Shown here piece after piece: positions 7,629-15,541 of a stretch of DNA of 64,000 nt; position 1 is the first letter of the stretch, and the number at the start of each line of letters is the position of its first letter. The position numbers and the translations under genes are program-made. Below the pieces are notes generated by a model. That model was not told the origin of the DNA, ran no database searches, and saw only the letters and a list, made by a program, of their open reading frames with translations. Source of the DNA: Epilithonimonas bovis DSM 19482 (lineage in GTDB: Bacteria; Bacteroidota; Bacteroidia; Flavobacteriales; Weeksellaceae); the NCBI RefSeq assembly GCF_900108115.1, contig NZ_FTPU01000009.1:1-64000 (forward strand), given 5' to 3'.

Positions 7629-8618
7629 TTAGTTCAAAATTTTAAAAATGACCCAACGCAACAATGCATCCAACAACAGAAAAGCTAAAGCGACCCAAAG
7701 GAAAATCCTGAAATATTCCTCATAATTATACAATTTGGATGTTTTAACATCCGATTTTTCCAGTTGGTTGATCTCGTCATAGACATTTTGCAGCCCACTG
7801 TTGGATGTTGCACGGAAATATTTACCACCTGTTAATTGCGCAATATCAATCAATGTATTTTCATCGATTTCAGTTTTCTGCTGCGTGAAAACGATGTCTC
7901 CAAAAATATTGGTACCCGTAGGAAAAGCCGCAAAACCATTGCTTCCAATCCCAACCGTATAAACCTTAATGCCATTATTCTTTGCTAATTCGGCTGCAAT
8001 CTGTGGTGGCATGGCGTTAAGAACGGTATTAACACCATCAGTCATCAGGATGATAATTTTGCTTTTGGCCTTACTTTTTTTCAGGTGGTTGACAGCGACG
8101 GACAGCCCTTCACCTATGGCAGTTCCCGCCTGCAGTTCAAGAGGATTAAGTTGGTTTAATTCATCAATGACGACGTCATGATCTGTAGTTAAAGGGACTT
8201 TGGTATAAGCCTCTCCCGAATATGCCACCAAGCCAATCCTGTCATTCTCTCTTTTTTTAACAAAATCAACGGCAATTTTCTTAAGCGCTTCCAGCCGGTC
8301 CGGATCAAGATCTTTGGCCAACATACTCAGGGACACATCTACCGAAAGCATAATATCTATCCCTTTGGTCTCATCTCTGTCCTGAGAAATGGTGTAAGTC
8401 CTGGGCCTGGCCAGAGCAACAATCAGAGCAGAAAGAATAATGTACTTGGAAAGTTTCAAAAATTTTATCACCAGCGAAATATTTCCGCTTGGCTGCATAT
8501 TATTAACCGTAGGTACCACAATGCCTTTGCTCTTTCTTTTGCCGGCATCCAAAATTAATAATGGAATAAACAAAAGAAAAAGAAGTAAAAACCAGGGACT
8601 GTAAAACTCGAAATTCAC
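7629..8618 (-). CDS. batA: BatA-like von Willebrand factor A membrane protein
   Basis: 329 residues. The N-terminal helix FYSPWFLLLFLLFIPLLIL and a second near residue 50 (LSKYIILSALIVALARPRTY) lead into a VWA domain with MIDAS residues DVSLSM (about 92) and TDGVN (about 192). YEEYFRIFLWVALAFLLLDALLRW near the end is the last membrane helix. ARPRTY after the second helix is typical of BatA. It probably displays the VWA domain toward the periplasm in a complex with BatB. It lies between the BatD-like gene (upstream) and batB (15 bases downstream), within one minus-strand transcription unit that starts with moxR. The 37 bases before it contain a heptamer array, so its translation signals are unusual. 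Confidence 0.88.
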   Translation of the reverse strand: MNFEFYSPWFLLLFLLFIPLLILDAGKRKSKGIVVPTVNNMQPSGNISLVIKFLKLSKYIILSALIVALARPRTYTISQDRDETKGIDIMLSVDVSLSMLAKDLDPDRLEALKKIAVDFVKKRENDRIGLVAYSGEAYTKVPLTTDHDVVIDELNQLNPLELQAGTAIGEGLSVAVNHLKKSKAKSKIIILMTDGVNTVLNAMPPQIAAELAKNNGIKVYTVGIGSNGFAAFPTGTNIFGDIVFTQQKTEIDENTLIDIAQLTGGKYFRATSNSGLQNVYDEINQLEKSDVKTSKLYNYEEYFRIFLWVALAFLLLDALLRWVIFKILN

Positions 8619-8627
8619 GTGTTACTT

Positions 8628-8655
8628 ATAATTGATTAATGATAATTGATGTTAT
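8628..8655. repeat. Heptamer array H3 upstream of batA
   Basis: Units ATAATTG, ATTAATG, ATAATTG and ATGTTAT in unbroken 7-base phase in the gap between the BatD-like gene and batA. The ATAATTG unit recurs in arrays at 23.9, 38.9, 53.5 and 56.3 kb. Confidence 0.6.
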
Positions 8656-9603
8656 TTAAAATTTCCGAATATTTGAGTTGTCCTGTGATTCCGGGATATT
8701 CATACTGCGTAGGTGTTCTGCCTCTACATCTTTTGTAGAACGTCTTACAAAATCCCTGATCTCATCAAAATCCTTTGTCATCAGCTCTTGGGAAGGGATT
8801 GTTTTGGCAAACTTCACCAGGTCGCCGCGCAGGAATATATCTTCTACCACTTTCTCATTTTCCTGAGAAATAGCATTGGTATTCTTCATATAATCAATCA
8901 GATCATCAGTCAACAGTACATCTGCTGGAATCTGATACTGCCTGGTGATAAACCTTCTGGTAATATCCATCAGTTCCACATAAAAGGCGCGGAAATTTTG
9001 GTTCTCGATATACTTTTTCTTTTTGAGTTTATCCAGATCTTTCAGTGTTTCATTGGTTGTTACAGCAGGGCTGCTTTTACTTTTTCTGCCCCATTTTATA
9101 ATCCCGATAATTAGAATAATGATGGCAATAATTAGCAGAGTAACCAGGACATAGAATTTATAAAGATCCCAGTAATCTTTGACATTAAGTTCTACTTCCT
9201 TATTCTTCATAATATCATTAATCTGGTCACCTTTTTTGGCGGTATTAATGACTTCTACTTCATAAGGGATTGTTTTAAAGATTTTACCGCCTACCTTCAC
9301 TTCTATTTCGGGAATTTTAAACTTCCCTTCCTGGAAAATCGCAAACTTCACAGAACGGAGATAAATATCTTTCTGTTTGGCAATACTGTCGTTCACCATT
9401 TCAAAATGGAAAGGCAGTAACTCATTTCTCGGTGCTATCTGCACATCTTTCCCATCCAGATCCAGAATCTGAATTTTGTACACCGCAACCTCGCCCAAGG
9501 CCAGCGTGGTCTTGTCCAGGTTTGATGATAAGGTTTGTGAAAACCCTAGCGAGAAAAAGAGGATAAAAAACGAAAATAATATTTTGAATGATCTGTAAGG
9601 CAT
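8656..9603 (-). CDS. Exported single-pass protein of the Bat cluster (BatD/DUF4381-like)
   Basis: 315 residues with a signal peptide (SFKILFSFFILFFSLGFSQ), a periplasmic beta-rich domain of about 120 residues, one membrane helix near 150-172 (FYVLVTLLIIAIIILIIGII), and a cytoplasmic helical tail with NFRAFYVELMDITRRFITRQY near 205. A DUF4381/BatD-like protein occupies this place between DUF58 and batA in many Bacteroidota. The periplasmic part has the immunoglobulin-like strand pattern of BatD oxygen-tolerance proteins but is much shorter. It probably couples the VWA proteins to the envelope. Position in the operon supports the assignment more than sequence does. Confidence 0.7.
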   Translation of the reverse strand: MPYRSFKILFSFFILFFSLGFSQTLSSNLDKTTLALGEVAVYKIQILDLDGKDVQIAPRNELLPFHFEMVNDSIAKQKDIYLRSVKFAIFQEGKFKIPEIEVKVGGKIFKTIPYEVEVINTAKKGDQINDIMKNKEVELNVKDYWDLYKFYVLVTLLIIAIIILIIGIIKWGRKSKSSPAVTTNETLKDLDKLKKKKYIENQNFRAFYVELMDITRRFITRQYQIPADVLLTDDLIDYMKNTNAISQENEKVVEDIFLRGDLVKFAKTIPSQELMTKDFDEIRDFVRRSTKDVEAEHLRSMNIPESQDNSNIRKF

Positions 9604-9645
9604 TTATGTTGTTGACAGTTGTCGGTTGATAGTTGATAGTTTCAA
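9604..9645. repeat. Heptamer array H4 between DUF58 and the BatD-like gene
   Basis: Units GTTGACA, GTTGTCG, GTTGATA, GTTGATA, GTTTCAA in strict 7-base phase. Confidence 0.7.
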
Positions 9646-9674
9646 TTTGTCACGCTGAGCGGAGTCACAGCGTC
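9646..9674. repeat. CGCTGAGCGGAGTC-type dispersed repeat
   Basis: TTGTCACGCTGAGCGGAGTC followed by ACAGCG. CGCTG and CAGCG can pair as a short hairpin. Sequences of this kind are, from memory, widespread between genes in Flavobacteriia. Directly follows array H4. Confidence 0.45.
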
Positions 9675-9694
9675 CTGATTCTTTTTTATTTTTT

Positions 9695-10576
9695 CTATTT
9701 CCTGAAATACTGATACAGCAATTTACTGTAGTCGTCTGATGTTTTAATATCCAGAAGATGTGCGGACGATGTCTCAAATTCTTCTTTTATACGACGCATT
9801 TTTTGCTTCTGTTGTTCAGCAAATTCGTACCGCCAGCGTTGGCTGGAAGTATTAGCCCAGACCTGTTGCCCCGTTTCCGCATCACGGAAAAGTGCATAGC
9901 CGATATCCGGTATCTCCACATCTTTGTCATCATAGACACGAAGCCCCAGCAACTGGTGTTTTCTGGCAGTGACATTCAGGATTTTCTGATCCGGTTCATC
10001 CTCGAAATCCGAAAAAACAAAAACAAGGGATTTTCGTTTGAAAACACTCATCATATAGTTAAAGGCGGCATCAACATTGGATTTTGCCGGAACATAGTCT
10101 ACGGTAAGAATCTGGCTGATAATGGATAATATATGCTTTCTCCCTTTTTGTGGCGGCACAACTTTCAGTACCTTGTCAGCATATAAAATCAATCCTACTT
10201 TATCGTTATTACCGGCAGCAGAAAAACCGAGAGAAGCGCAGATTTCGGCAACATATTCGCGTTTCAGCTGCGTTTTGGTACCATAATCCATTGATGCAGA
10301 TATATCTACGAGCAGCATCATGGTGAGTTCCCGTTCCTCTTCCATCACTTTTACAAAAGGCTCGCGAAAACGTGCGGTCTTGTTCCAGTCGATCCGGCGT
10401 GTATCATCACCTGTCTGATACTGCCGCACTTCGGAAAACGTCATCCCCTGCCCCTTGAAGGCGCTGTGATATTGCCCCATAAGCGATGCTTCCGTCTTTT
10501 TACGGGTACGGATTTCGATTTGCTTTACTTTTTTGACAATGTCTTGTATATTCAAGGTTCTGAGTTTTAAGTTCAA
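9695..10576 (-). CDS. DUF58 domain protein of the MoxR/Bat cluster
   Basis: 293 residues. The DUF58 core is evident: GQYHSAFKGQGMTFSEVRQY (about 34-53), YQTGDDTRRIDWNKTARFREPFVKV (about 53-77), then a VWA-like fold with LLVDISASMDYGT (about 89). These proteins are regular partners of MoxR ATPases. The start is uncertain: the first eight residues (MNLKLRTL) are encoded by a heptamer repeat array, and a TTG at 10555 giving MNIQDIVKKVKQIEI would begin at the conserved part. The gene is separated from moxR by an inserted four-helix-bundle gene and repeats, and is followed by the BatD-like gene. Cytoplasmic, no membrane segment. Confidence 0.88.
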   Translation of the reverse strand: MNLKLRTLNIQDIVKKVKQIEIRTRKKTEASLMGQYHSAFKGQGMTFSEVRQYQTGDDTRRIDWNKTARFREPFVKVMEEERELTMMLLVDISASMDYGTKTQLKREYVAEICASLGFSAAGNNDKVGLILYADKVLKVVPPQKGRKHILSIISQILTVDYVPAKSNVDAAFNYMMSVFKRKSLVFVFSDFEDEPDQKILNVTARKHQLLGLRVYDDKDVEIPDIGYALFRDAETGQQVWANTSSQRWRYEFAEQQKQKMRRIKEEFETSSAHLLDIKTSDDYSKLLYQYFRK

Positions 10577-10584
10577 AGTTTTTT
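10550..10584. repeat. Heptamer array H5a at the 3' side of the IVP gene
   Basis: Units ATTCAAG, GTTCTGA, GTTTTAA, GTTCAAA, GTTTTTT in 7-base phase. It overlaps the first codons of the annotated DUF58 frame and lies in inverted orientation to array H5b on the other side of the four-helix-bundle gene (shared GTTCAAAGTTT). Confidence 0.65.
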
Positions 10585-10599
10585 AATTCAACGCTAAAG

Positions 10600-10989
10600 T
10601 TATTTATATTTTGAACCTTTCATTTCACTATTGCTTAAATAATTAATAAAAGCTCCAATTCTCTTACTTAAAGTTTCAGTTTGTTCAATCAAATTTTCAA
10701 ATTTACCTTTTGAAATAAAATTTCTATCAAAAAACCTATACATTTGCGACCCTGTCTCTCCACAAGATGCTTTTGCAATTGATAAAAACTGAATAAATTC
10801 TCTATTTCCATTTCTTTCAAAACCCTCTGCTATATTATCCATTATCGAACCCGAAGAACCGTCAATTTGATTACAAAGTCTATAATTGTTTTTAAGGTTT
10901 GTATTTTCAATTATATGATAAATCTCTTGACATAACAACCGAGACAATTGCCAAATTTCTAAATCTTCAAACGTCTTAATCGTTGCCAT
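10600..10989 (-). CDS. Four-helix-bundle (IVP/S23-type) protein
   Basis: 129 residues matching the complete four-helix-bundle family: FEDLEIWQLSRLLCQEIYHI (helix 1), NYRLCNQIDGSSGSIMDNIAEGFE (helix 2 with the family NIAEGF motif near residue 53), REFIQFLSIAKASCGETGSQMYR (helix 3) and KFENLIEQTETLSKRIGAFINYL (helix 4). Relatives occur as ORFs in 23S rRNA intervening sequences and as free genes of unknown role. It interrupts what is normally a tight moxR-DUF58 junction. Heptamer arrays built on GTTCAAA-like units abut it on both sides in opposite orientation, and the upstream array reaches the start codon. This suggests it arrived together with its repeats. No function is assigned. Confidence 0.88.
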   Translation of the reverse strand: MATIKTFEDLEIWQLSRLLCQEIYHIIENTNLKNNYRLCNQIDGSSGSIMDNIAEGFERNGNREFIQFLSIAKASCGETGSQMYRFFDRNFISKGKFENLIEQTETLSKRIGAFINYLSNSEMKGSKYK

Positions 10990-11020
10990 AACTCTGAATT
11001 CTAAACCTTAAACTTTGAAC
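10990..11020. repeat. Heptamer array H5b abutting the IVP start codon
   Basis: Forward units TCTGAAT, TCTAAAC, CTTAAAC, TTTGAAC (GTTCAAA-type on the minus strand), ending directly at the ATG of the four-helix-bundle gene. Confidence 0.65.
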
Positions 11021-11033
11021 TAACAATTTTGGC

Positions 11034-11108
11034 GGTCATCGGTTGACAGTATTCAAATCATCGCTTTTAGTAACCCGACAATTGACCACTATCAACTGAC
11101 AACCAAAT
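11034..11108. repeat. Paired heptamer arrays H6 downstream of moxR
   Basis: A GGTTGAC-type run (11034-11054) and an inverted run (CCCGACA, ATTGACC, ACTATCA, ACTGACA; 11074-11108) flank about 20 unique bases, so the two could fold back on each other. Confidence 0.55.
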
Positions 11109-11155
11109 TAAAAAAACCGCAAAGACTTATTTAATCATTTGTAAATATTGGGCTC

Positions 11156-12160
11156 CTAAGGCGCCTGGATTTTACTTAATATTTTGTTGACAATATCGTC
11201 CTGAGTCACTTCTTCAGCCTCTGCTTCAAAACTCAATCCGATCCTGTGCCTCAATACATCTTTTGCAATTTCCTTCACATCTTCCGGTATTACAAATGCC
11301 CTTCCCTTGATAAAGGCATAGGCTCTGGAAGCAATGGCTAAATTAATACTCGCTCTTGGTGATGCGCCAAAACTAATATAGTTTTTGATGTCAGACAGAC
11401 CGTATTTTTCCGGGTAACGTGTTGCAAAAACCATATCCAGAATATACTTTTCGATTTTTTCGTCCAGGTAAATCTGGTTAATCAGTTTTTTAGCTTCCAC
11501 GATCTGCTCAAGATTAACCACCTGTCGGATTTGCGGGATATCCTGTGTAGAAACCATCCTCATCACCTTTCTCTCATCTTCAAACTCCGGGTAATCTATT
11601 TTGCATTTCAGCATAAAACGGTCGGTCTGGGCTTCCGGCAAAAGATAAGTCCCCTCCTGATCGATAGGATTTTGCGTTGCCAACACAAGAAAAGGTTTTG
11701 GCAGTGGCATAGTCTCATCACCAATGGTTACCTGTTTCTCCTGCATCACTTCCAGCAGTGCAGACTGCACTTTGGCAGGCGCCCTGTTGATCTCATCTGC
11801 CAATACAAAATTAGCGAATACAGGTCCTTTTTTTATAGAGAAATCGTTGTCTTTCACGTTATAAACCATCGTCCCCACAACATCGGCAGGCAAAAGATCC
11901 GGCGTAAACTGAATCCTGGAAAACTGCCCGTGCACGGCATCAGCCAAAGTCTTGATAGCTAATGTTTTGGCCAGTCCGGGAACGCCCTCCAGGAGGACAT
12001 GGCCGTTGCCCAAAAGCCCTATCAACAGGCGGTCAATCATGTATTCCTGACCTATGATAACACGGTTAATCTCTTGTTTTAAAATGGAGAAGAAATAGTT
12101 TTGTTCTCTAACTTTCTCTGTAAGCTGTTTGATATCTTCTGCTTGATTCAATTCTGACAT
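11156..12160 (-). CDS. moxR: MoxR-family AAA+ ATPase
   Basis: 334 residues. Walker A GVPGLAKT (about 59-66), Walker B with VLADEINRAP (about 119-128), sensor 1 in VLATQNPIDQEG (about 158-169) and the C-terminal lid with FGASPRASINLAIASRAYA (about 268) define a MoxR/RavA-type AAA+ ATPase. These act as chaperone-like ATPases for VWA-domain partners, here the DUF58, BatA and BatB proteins encoded downstream. First gene of the minus-strand cluster; about 135 bases of repeats separate it from the four-helix-bundle gene, so cotranscription with the bat genes is plausible but unproven. No clear -7 box was found upstream. Cytoplasmic. Confidence 0.93.
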   Translation of the reverse strand: MSELNQAEDIKQLTEKVREQNYFFSILKQEINRVIIGQEYMIDRLLIGLLGNGHVLLEGVPGLAKTLAIKTLADAVHGQFSRIQFTPDLLPADVVGTMVYNVKDNDFSIKKGPVFANFVLADEINRAPAKVQSALLEVMQEKQVTIGDETMPLPKPFLVLATQNPIDQEGTYLLPEAQTDRFMLKCKIDYPEFEDERKVMRMVSTQDIPQIRQVVNLEQIVEAKKLINQIYLDEKIEKYILDMVFATRYPEKYGLSDIKNYISFGASPRASINLAIASRAYAFIKGRAFVIPEDVKEIAKDVLRHRIGLSFEAEAEEVTQDDIVNKILSKIQAP

Positions 12161-12346
12161 GGTGGTATTAAAAATAATTGGTAAATTTCATATAAAAACC
12201 AGCAACAGCAAACACAATAACTGCTAATCTTGCGTTAAATATTTGTTAAAACAAAAGAGGAGTTATAAAGTTGTTAAAAACGCCATAACAAAAGCCTGTT
12301 AACTACTTTTTTCTTACATTTATCAATCAAAACTGAATTTAAAAAA

Positions 12347-12823
12347 ATGAACTATCATTTTGCTAATCACAGACAGGTGAGAAAAAACCTGCTTGACATA
12401 TTACAGAACACATCCGAAAAAGACCTGCTCACCATCCCTGATGGCTTCAATAACAATATATACTGGAACATTGCCCACTGTATCGCCCAGCAGCAACTCC
12501 TTTGCTACTACCTTAGCGGTAACCAGTTCCGCATCGACAAATACTGGATAGAAACTTATAAAAAAGGGACCTTTGCGAATGTGGATGTAAAACAGACCGA
12601 AATGGAGGATCTTGCATTTTTGCTTATCGAGACATCCAAAATCCTGATGAAAGATTATGACGCCGACTTTTTCTCGGATTACACGCCCTACTCCACCAGT
12701 TTTGGGATTGATCTTAAAAACATCCAGGATGCTATTATTTTTAACAACATGCATGAGTGCATCCATTACGGTTATATCCTTTCCCAAAAAAGAGCATTGA
12801 TTGGCGAAGGTTTGAGCCTGTAA
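12347..12823 (+). CDS. DinB-superfamily protein
   Basis: 158 residues forming a DinB/YfiT-like four-helix bundle. NNNIYWNIAHCIAQQQLLCYYLSG (about 36-59) provides the first metal-site His, and NNMHECIHYGYILSQKRAL (about 133-151) the other two in the usual HxxxH spacing. Members are metal-binding proteins, often thiol-dependent transferases or damage-inducible proteins, with substrates mostly unknown. It stands alone, divergent from moxR, with no evident operon partner and about 570 bases before the next clear gene. Cytoplasmic; no signal peptide. Confidence 0.75.
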   Translation: MNYHFANHRQVRKNLLDILQNTSEKDLLTIPDGFNNNIYWNIAHCIAQQQLLCYYLSGNQFRIDKYWIETYKKGTFANVDVKQTEMEDLAFLLIETSKILMKDYDADFFSDYTPYSTSFGIDLKNIQDAIIFNNMHECIHYGYILSQKRALIGEGLSL

Positions 12824-13035
12824 AGAATTTTATAGAGGCCATAAGATATTTTCATCTCGTCAAATATTCTGATTTCTGACTATTTTTTAAAATCTGCAAA
12901 ATCTGCATCATCAGCGAGAATATTACATTTCTCAGTATGTCATTAATTGGTGACCTCTAAAATTTTAAAATACATAGCAATTCATTATATTTGTTATTAT
13001 CTACAATCACCTATTCGTTTGAATCTTAATTCATC
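12824..13035. other. Intergenic stretch after the DinB-like gene
   Basis: No gene seen. It contains a perfect -7 box, TATATTTG at 12986-12993, pointing toward the small ORF at 13036. Confidence 0.4.
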
Positions 13036-13158
13036 ATGAACACAATTGTCCATAATCACGTTTTTATGGATGCATGCTGCATTATATTATTCGAAAAAAT
13101 AATCGTTTCTTCCAATCATATCCCCACCGTAGCAAAGCCATGGATAAGCCATGGATAG
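13036..13158 (+). CDS. Candidate small protein, 40 residues
   Basis: An ATG frame of 40 codons begins 43 bases after a TATATTTG box. It starts MNTIVHNHVFMDACC and has a central hydrophobic stretch (CCIILFEKIIVSS), then ends in KPWISHG. I recognise no family and see no strong ribosome-binding site. The 3' part contains a short direct repeat of AGCCATGGATA (two copies near 13138-13158), and the last codons lie in it. It could equally be noncoding sequence; the promoter-like box is the only support. An opposing 63-codon frame overlaps it and looks less likely. Confidence 0.25.
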   Translation: MNTIVHNHVFMDACCIILFEKIIVSSNHIPTVAKPWISHG

Positions 13159-13364
13159 TGCATGGGACGGCCTAATAACAATATCATACCTTATCATCGA
13201 TAATTTTATAAAATCAACAACGCGGTTTAATCCTATTTTTCTAACTGCATGATATATGGAAATCATCGGTCCCAGCATGATTAATATTGATCAAAATATG
13301 GTAAAAATTGAGTAGATTATCATAATTTACAATTTTATTAAGAGAAAAACCACTGCAAAAACCT

Positions 13365-13372
13365 TATTTTTG
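13365..13372 (+). promoter_or_regulatory. -7 promoter box of rlmB
   Basis: TATTTTTG, 18 bases before the ATG at 13391. It overlaps the in-frame TTG at 13370, which rules that codon out as the start. Confidence 0.6.
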
Positions 13373-13390
13373 CCCATCAAATTCTCATTA

Positions 13391-14137
13391 ATGAACGATC
13401 AGAAAAAAGATGATTTTATATTTGGGCTGCGACCGGTGATGGAAGCCCTCGAGGCTGGTAAAACCATCGACAAAATATTTGTGCAGAATGCTCTGCAGGG
13501 AGAAATCTATATCGAACTGAAGCAACTTTTAGCCAAACATCAAATCAGGCCCAATTACGTACCGGTAGAAAAACTGAATCGTTTTACGAGAAAGAACCAC
13601 CAGGGTGTTGTTGCATTTATCTCAGATGTCCCTTTCCATAAAATTGAGGACATTTTACCTCAGTTGTTCGAGGCGGGAAAGACACCGTTCATCCTTGTTC
13701 TGGACCGATTGACGGATGTAAGGAATTTTGGTGCCATCTGCAGAACGGCAGAATGTACCGGTGTAGATGCGGTTATTATCCCGGAAAAAGGTGGCGCGCC
13801 CATCAATTCGGACGCGATAAAAACATCTGCCGGTGCCATCTACAATATCAAAATATGTAAAGAAAAAAACCTGGCGCACACCGTTGATTTTCTTCAGCAA
13901 AGTGGCGTATCTGTATTTGCAGCTACCGAAAAGGCGCAAAAATTGATATACGACGTCAACTTCTCAGAACCTTGTGCTATTGTCATGGGAAATGAGGAAA
14001 CCGGGATCTCCAAAGAAGTGATGCACCATGCCGATGAGAAAATAAAACTACCTATTGAAGGTAAAACACAGTCCTTAAACGTCTCTGTAGCCTGTGGCGC
14101 TATCCTTTATGAAGCGGTGAGGCAGAAGTTGGGCTAG
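13391..14137 (+). CDS. rlmB: 23S rRNA 2'-O-ribose methyltransferase, RlmB-type (SpoU/TrmH)
   Basis: 248 residues. The N-terminal substrate-binding domain (FIFGLRPVMEALEAGKTIDK, then LNRFTRKNHQGVVAF near 70) resembles that of RlmB, which methylates G2251 in the 23S P-loop. The SPOUT knot domain follows with the three SpoU motifs: LDRLTDVRNFGAICRTAE (about 110-127), AIVMGNEETGISKEVM (about 196-211) and IEGKTQSLNVSVACGAILYE (about 221-240). The ATG at 13391 is chosen over the upstream TTG because a -7 box covers the latter. Monocistronic. Other TrmH-family specificities cannot be wholly excluded, but length and N-domain favour RlmB. Confidence 0.88.
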   Translation: MNDQKKDDFIFGLRPVMEALEAGKTIDKIFVQNALQGEIYIELKQLLAKHQIRPNYVPVEKLNRFTRKNHQGVVAFISDVPFHKIEDILPQLFEAGKTPFILVLDRLTDVRNFGAICRTAECTGVDAVIIPEKGGAPINSDAIKTSAGAIYNIKICKEKNLAHTVDFLQQSGVSVFAATEKAQKLIYDVNFSEPCAIVMGNEETGISKEVMHHADEKIKLPIEGKTQSLNVSVACGAILYEAVRQKLG

Positions 14138-14208
14138 AGCTTCGAGAGTATGAGTGTTAAATGAAAGGAATAACGGACATTAACACCGAAAAGCACAACC
14201 GGAGTGCA

Positions 14209-14310
14209 ATAGGGATGGAAGCGGCATCCTTTTTTATACAGCGGCGAGGGACGAGCCGTTTCATAAAAAAGATACAGCGGACAGCCCGGCCCGGGAAGAG
14301 GGATTAGCCA
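14209..14310. repeat. Structured intergenic element A1
   Basis: AGCGGCATCCTTTTTT at 14220-14235 and AAAAAAGATA followed by CAGCGGACAGC at 14265-14285 bracket a hairpin (AGCGGC with GCCGTT). TTTTTTAT pairs with ATAAAAAA. The same flanks occur around a different hairpin in element A2 (55291-55387). Confidence 0.7.
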
Positions 14311-14492
14311 AGGCGAGGGATTGCCAATATCAAAAATAAGTCCGGCCGCCAGGTTAATCTAAAATTTAATTAAAACACAATGACTGAAAAAGTCATCAAA
14401 TATCATTTGTGAAATCGAAAGGAGTTGGAAACGTAAACACCAATGAAACTTTGAGATTGCATATGACGTTTGAAAAAAATAAATATCTACAT

Positions 14493-15533
14493 ATGAAAAA
14501 AATAACTGCGCTTGCGCTGATCGCCATAACATTAACGGCTTGTAAAAAAGAAACCAAAACTGTAACACGCGTAGACCCCAAAACCGGTAAAACTGAAACC
14601 GTAACAGTGGAAGTAACCCCGGAAGAAGCGGCTAAACCGAAAGCCATATCGGACAGCAGCGGTATCTACAAACAAAAATTCATCCTGGAAAAAGGACAAA
14701 CGTATCCCCTGGTTTCTTATCAGAGAGAGATACAGACACTGACCTCGCCGGACGGGAAAACCATGTCCGGAACCAACGAAACCACCGACGAAATGTCTGT
14801 AACCGTAAATGATTTTAAAGATAATATCTACGACCTGACACTGAACATGGTGGGTAAAAGAATGTCCAGTACAGCCAATGGCAAAACTGTATCTATTGAC
14901 ACCAAGCAGGCTGCACCAAAAGAAGAGGCGTTGAAAATGGATTATCTTGTCAGCAAAGGCCTGGCTGGTAACAAACTGGCTGTAAAAATGGACGCTTCGG
15001 GAGACATCAAGTCTGTAACCGGGTTTGATGCGGTTTACAACAATCTGAGAAAAGCCATTGCTGGAACAGTTAAAGATAAGAAGCAACAGGATGCTATCAT
15101 AGAAAGCTTCAAAGCTGGTTTTAACGAGGCTATGATGAAGGAGCAATTGGGCAAAAACCTGAAACTGATCCCGGCAAAAGGCGTAAAACTGGGTGATAAA
15201 TGGACCGAATCTGAAGATATTGTACCCGGAAAACTGAAACAGACACAAACCTTTACACTCACCAAAGTGGAAAATGGCAAAGCCGAAATTGCTGTAAGCG
15301 GAACCATCCCATCTAAGTCTGATAAGCAGTCTAAGAATGGTATGACCCATTCTATGAGCATGAGCGGATCACAGAGCGGAAAAATTATTATCGATGAAAA
15401 CACGGGCTGGGTGCTTAACCAAAACCTTTCTGTAAAAACCAATCAGAAAGAGAGTTTATCAGACGGAAAACAGACTCAGAGTATGTCAAAAAATTCAACA
15501 ACATCTATTGTCATCAATCCATCCTATAAATAA
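14493..15533 (+). CDS. Lipoprotein resembling the DUF6263 family
   Basis: 346 residues from the ATG at 14493, which begins MKKITALALIAITLTACKK, a lipoprotein signal with lipobox LTAC; the frame upstream of this (to 14409) lacks such character. The mature protein starts with a Lys/Thr-rich linker, then a beta-rich domain with YKQKFILEKGQTYPLVSYQR (about 62), a helical stretch (VYNNLRKAIAGTVKDKKQQD, about 180) and the segment LGDKWTESEDIVPGKL (about 237). The overall pattern suggests DUF6263, a Bacteroidota family of surface or periplasmic lipoproteins of unknown function. DUF4834 and yfhO follow downstream in the same orientation; DUF4834 begins eight bases after the stop. Confidence 0.65.
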   Translation: MKKITALALIAITLTACKKETKTVTRVDPKTGKTETVTVEVTPEEAAKPKAISDSSGIYKQKFILEKGQTYPLVSYQREIQTLTSPDGKTMSGTNETTDEMSVTVNDFKDNIYDLTLNMVGKRMSSTANGKTVSIDTKQAAPKEEALKMDYLVSKGLAGNKLAVKMDASGDIKSVTGFDAVYNNLRKAIAGTVKDKKQQDAIIESFKAGFNEAMMKEQLGKNLKLIPAKGVKLGDKWTESEDIVPGKLKQTQTFTLTKVENGKAEIAVSGTIPSKSDKQSKNGMTHSMSMSGSQSGKIIIDENTGWVLNQNLSVKTNQKESLSDGKQTQSMSKNSTTSIVINPSYK

Positions 15534-15541
15534 GAAAAGGA

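Noticed and set aside
13087-13278. 63-codon minus-strand frame in the DinB-rlmB gap
   Set aside because: No recognisable family, no -7 box on that strand, and it opposes the promoter-like box at 12986; composition looks like chance.
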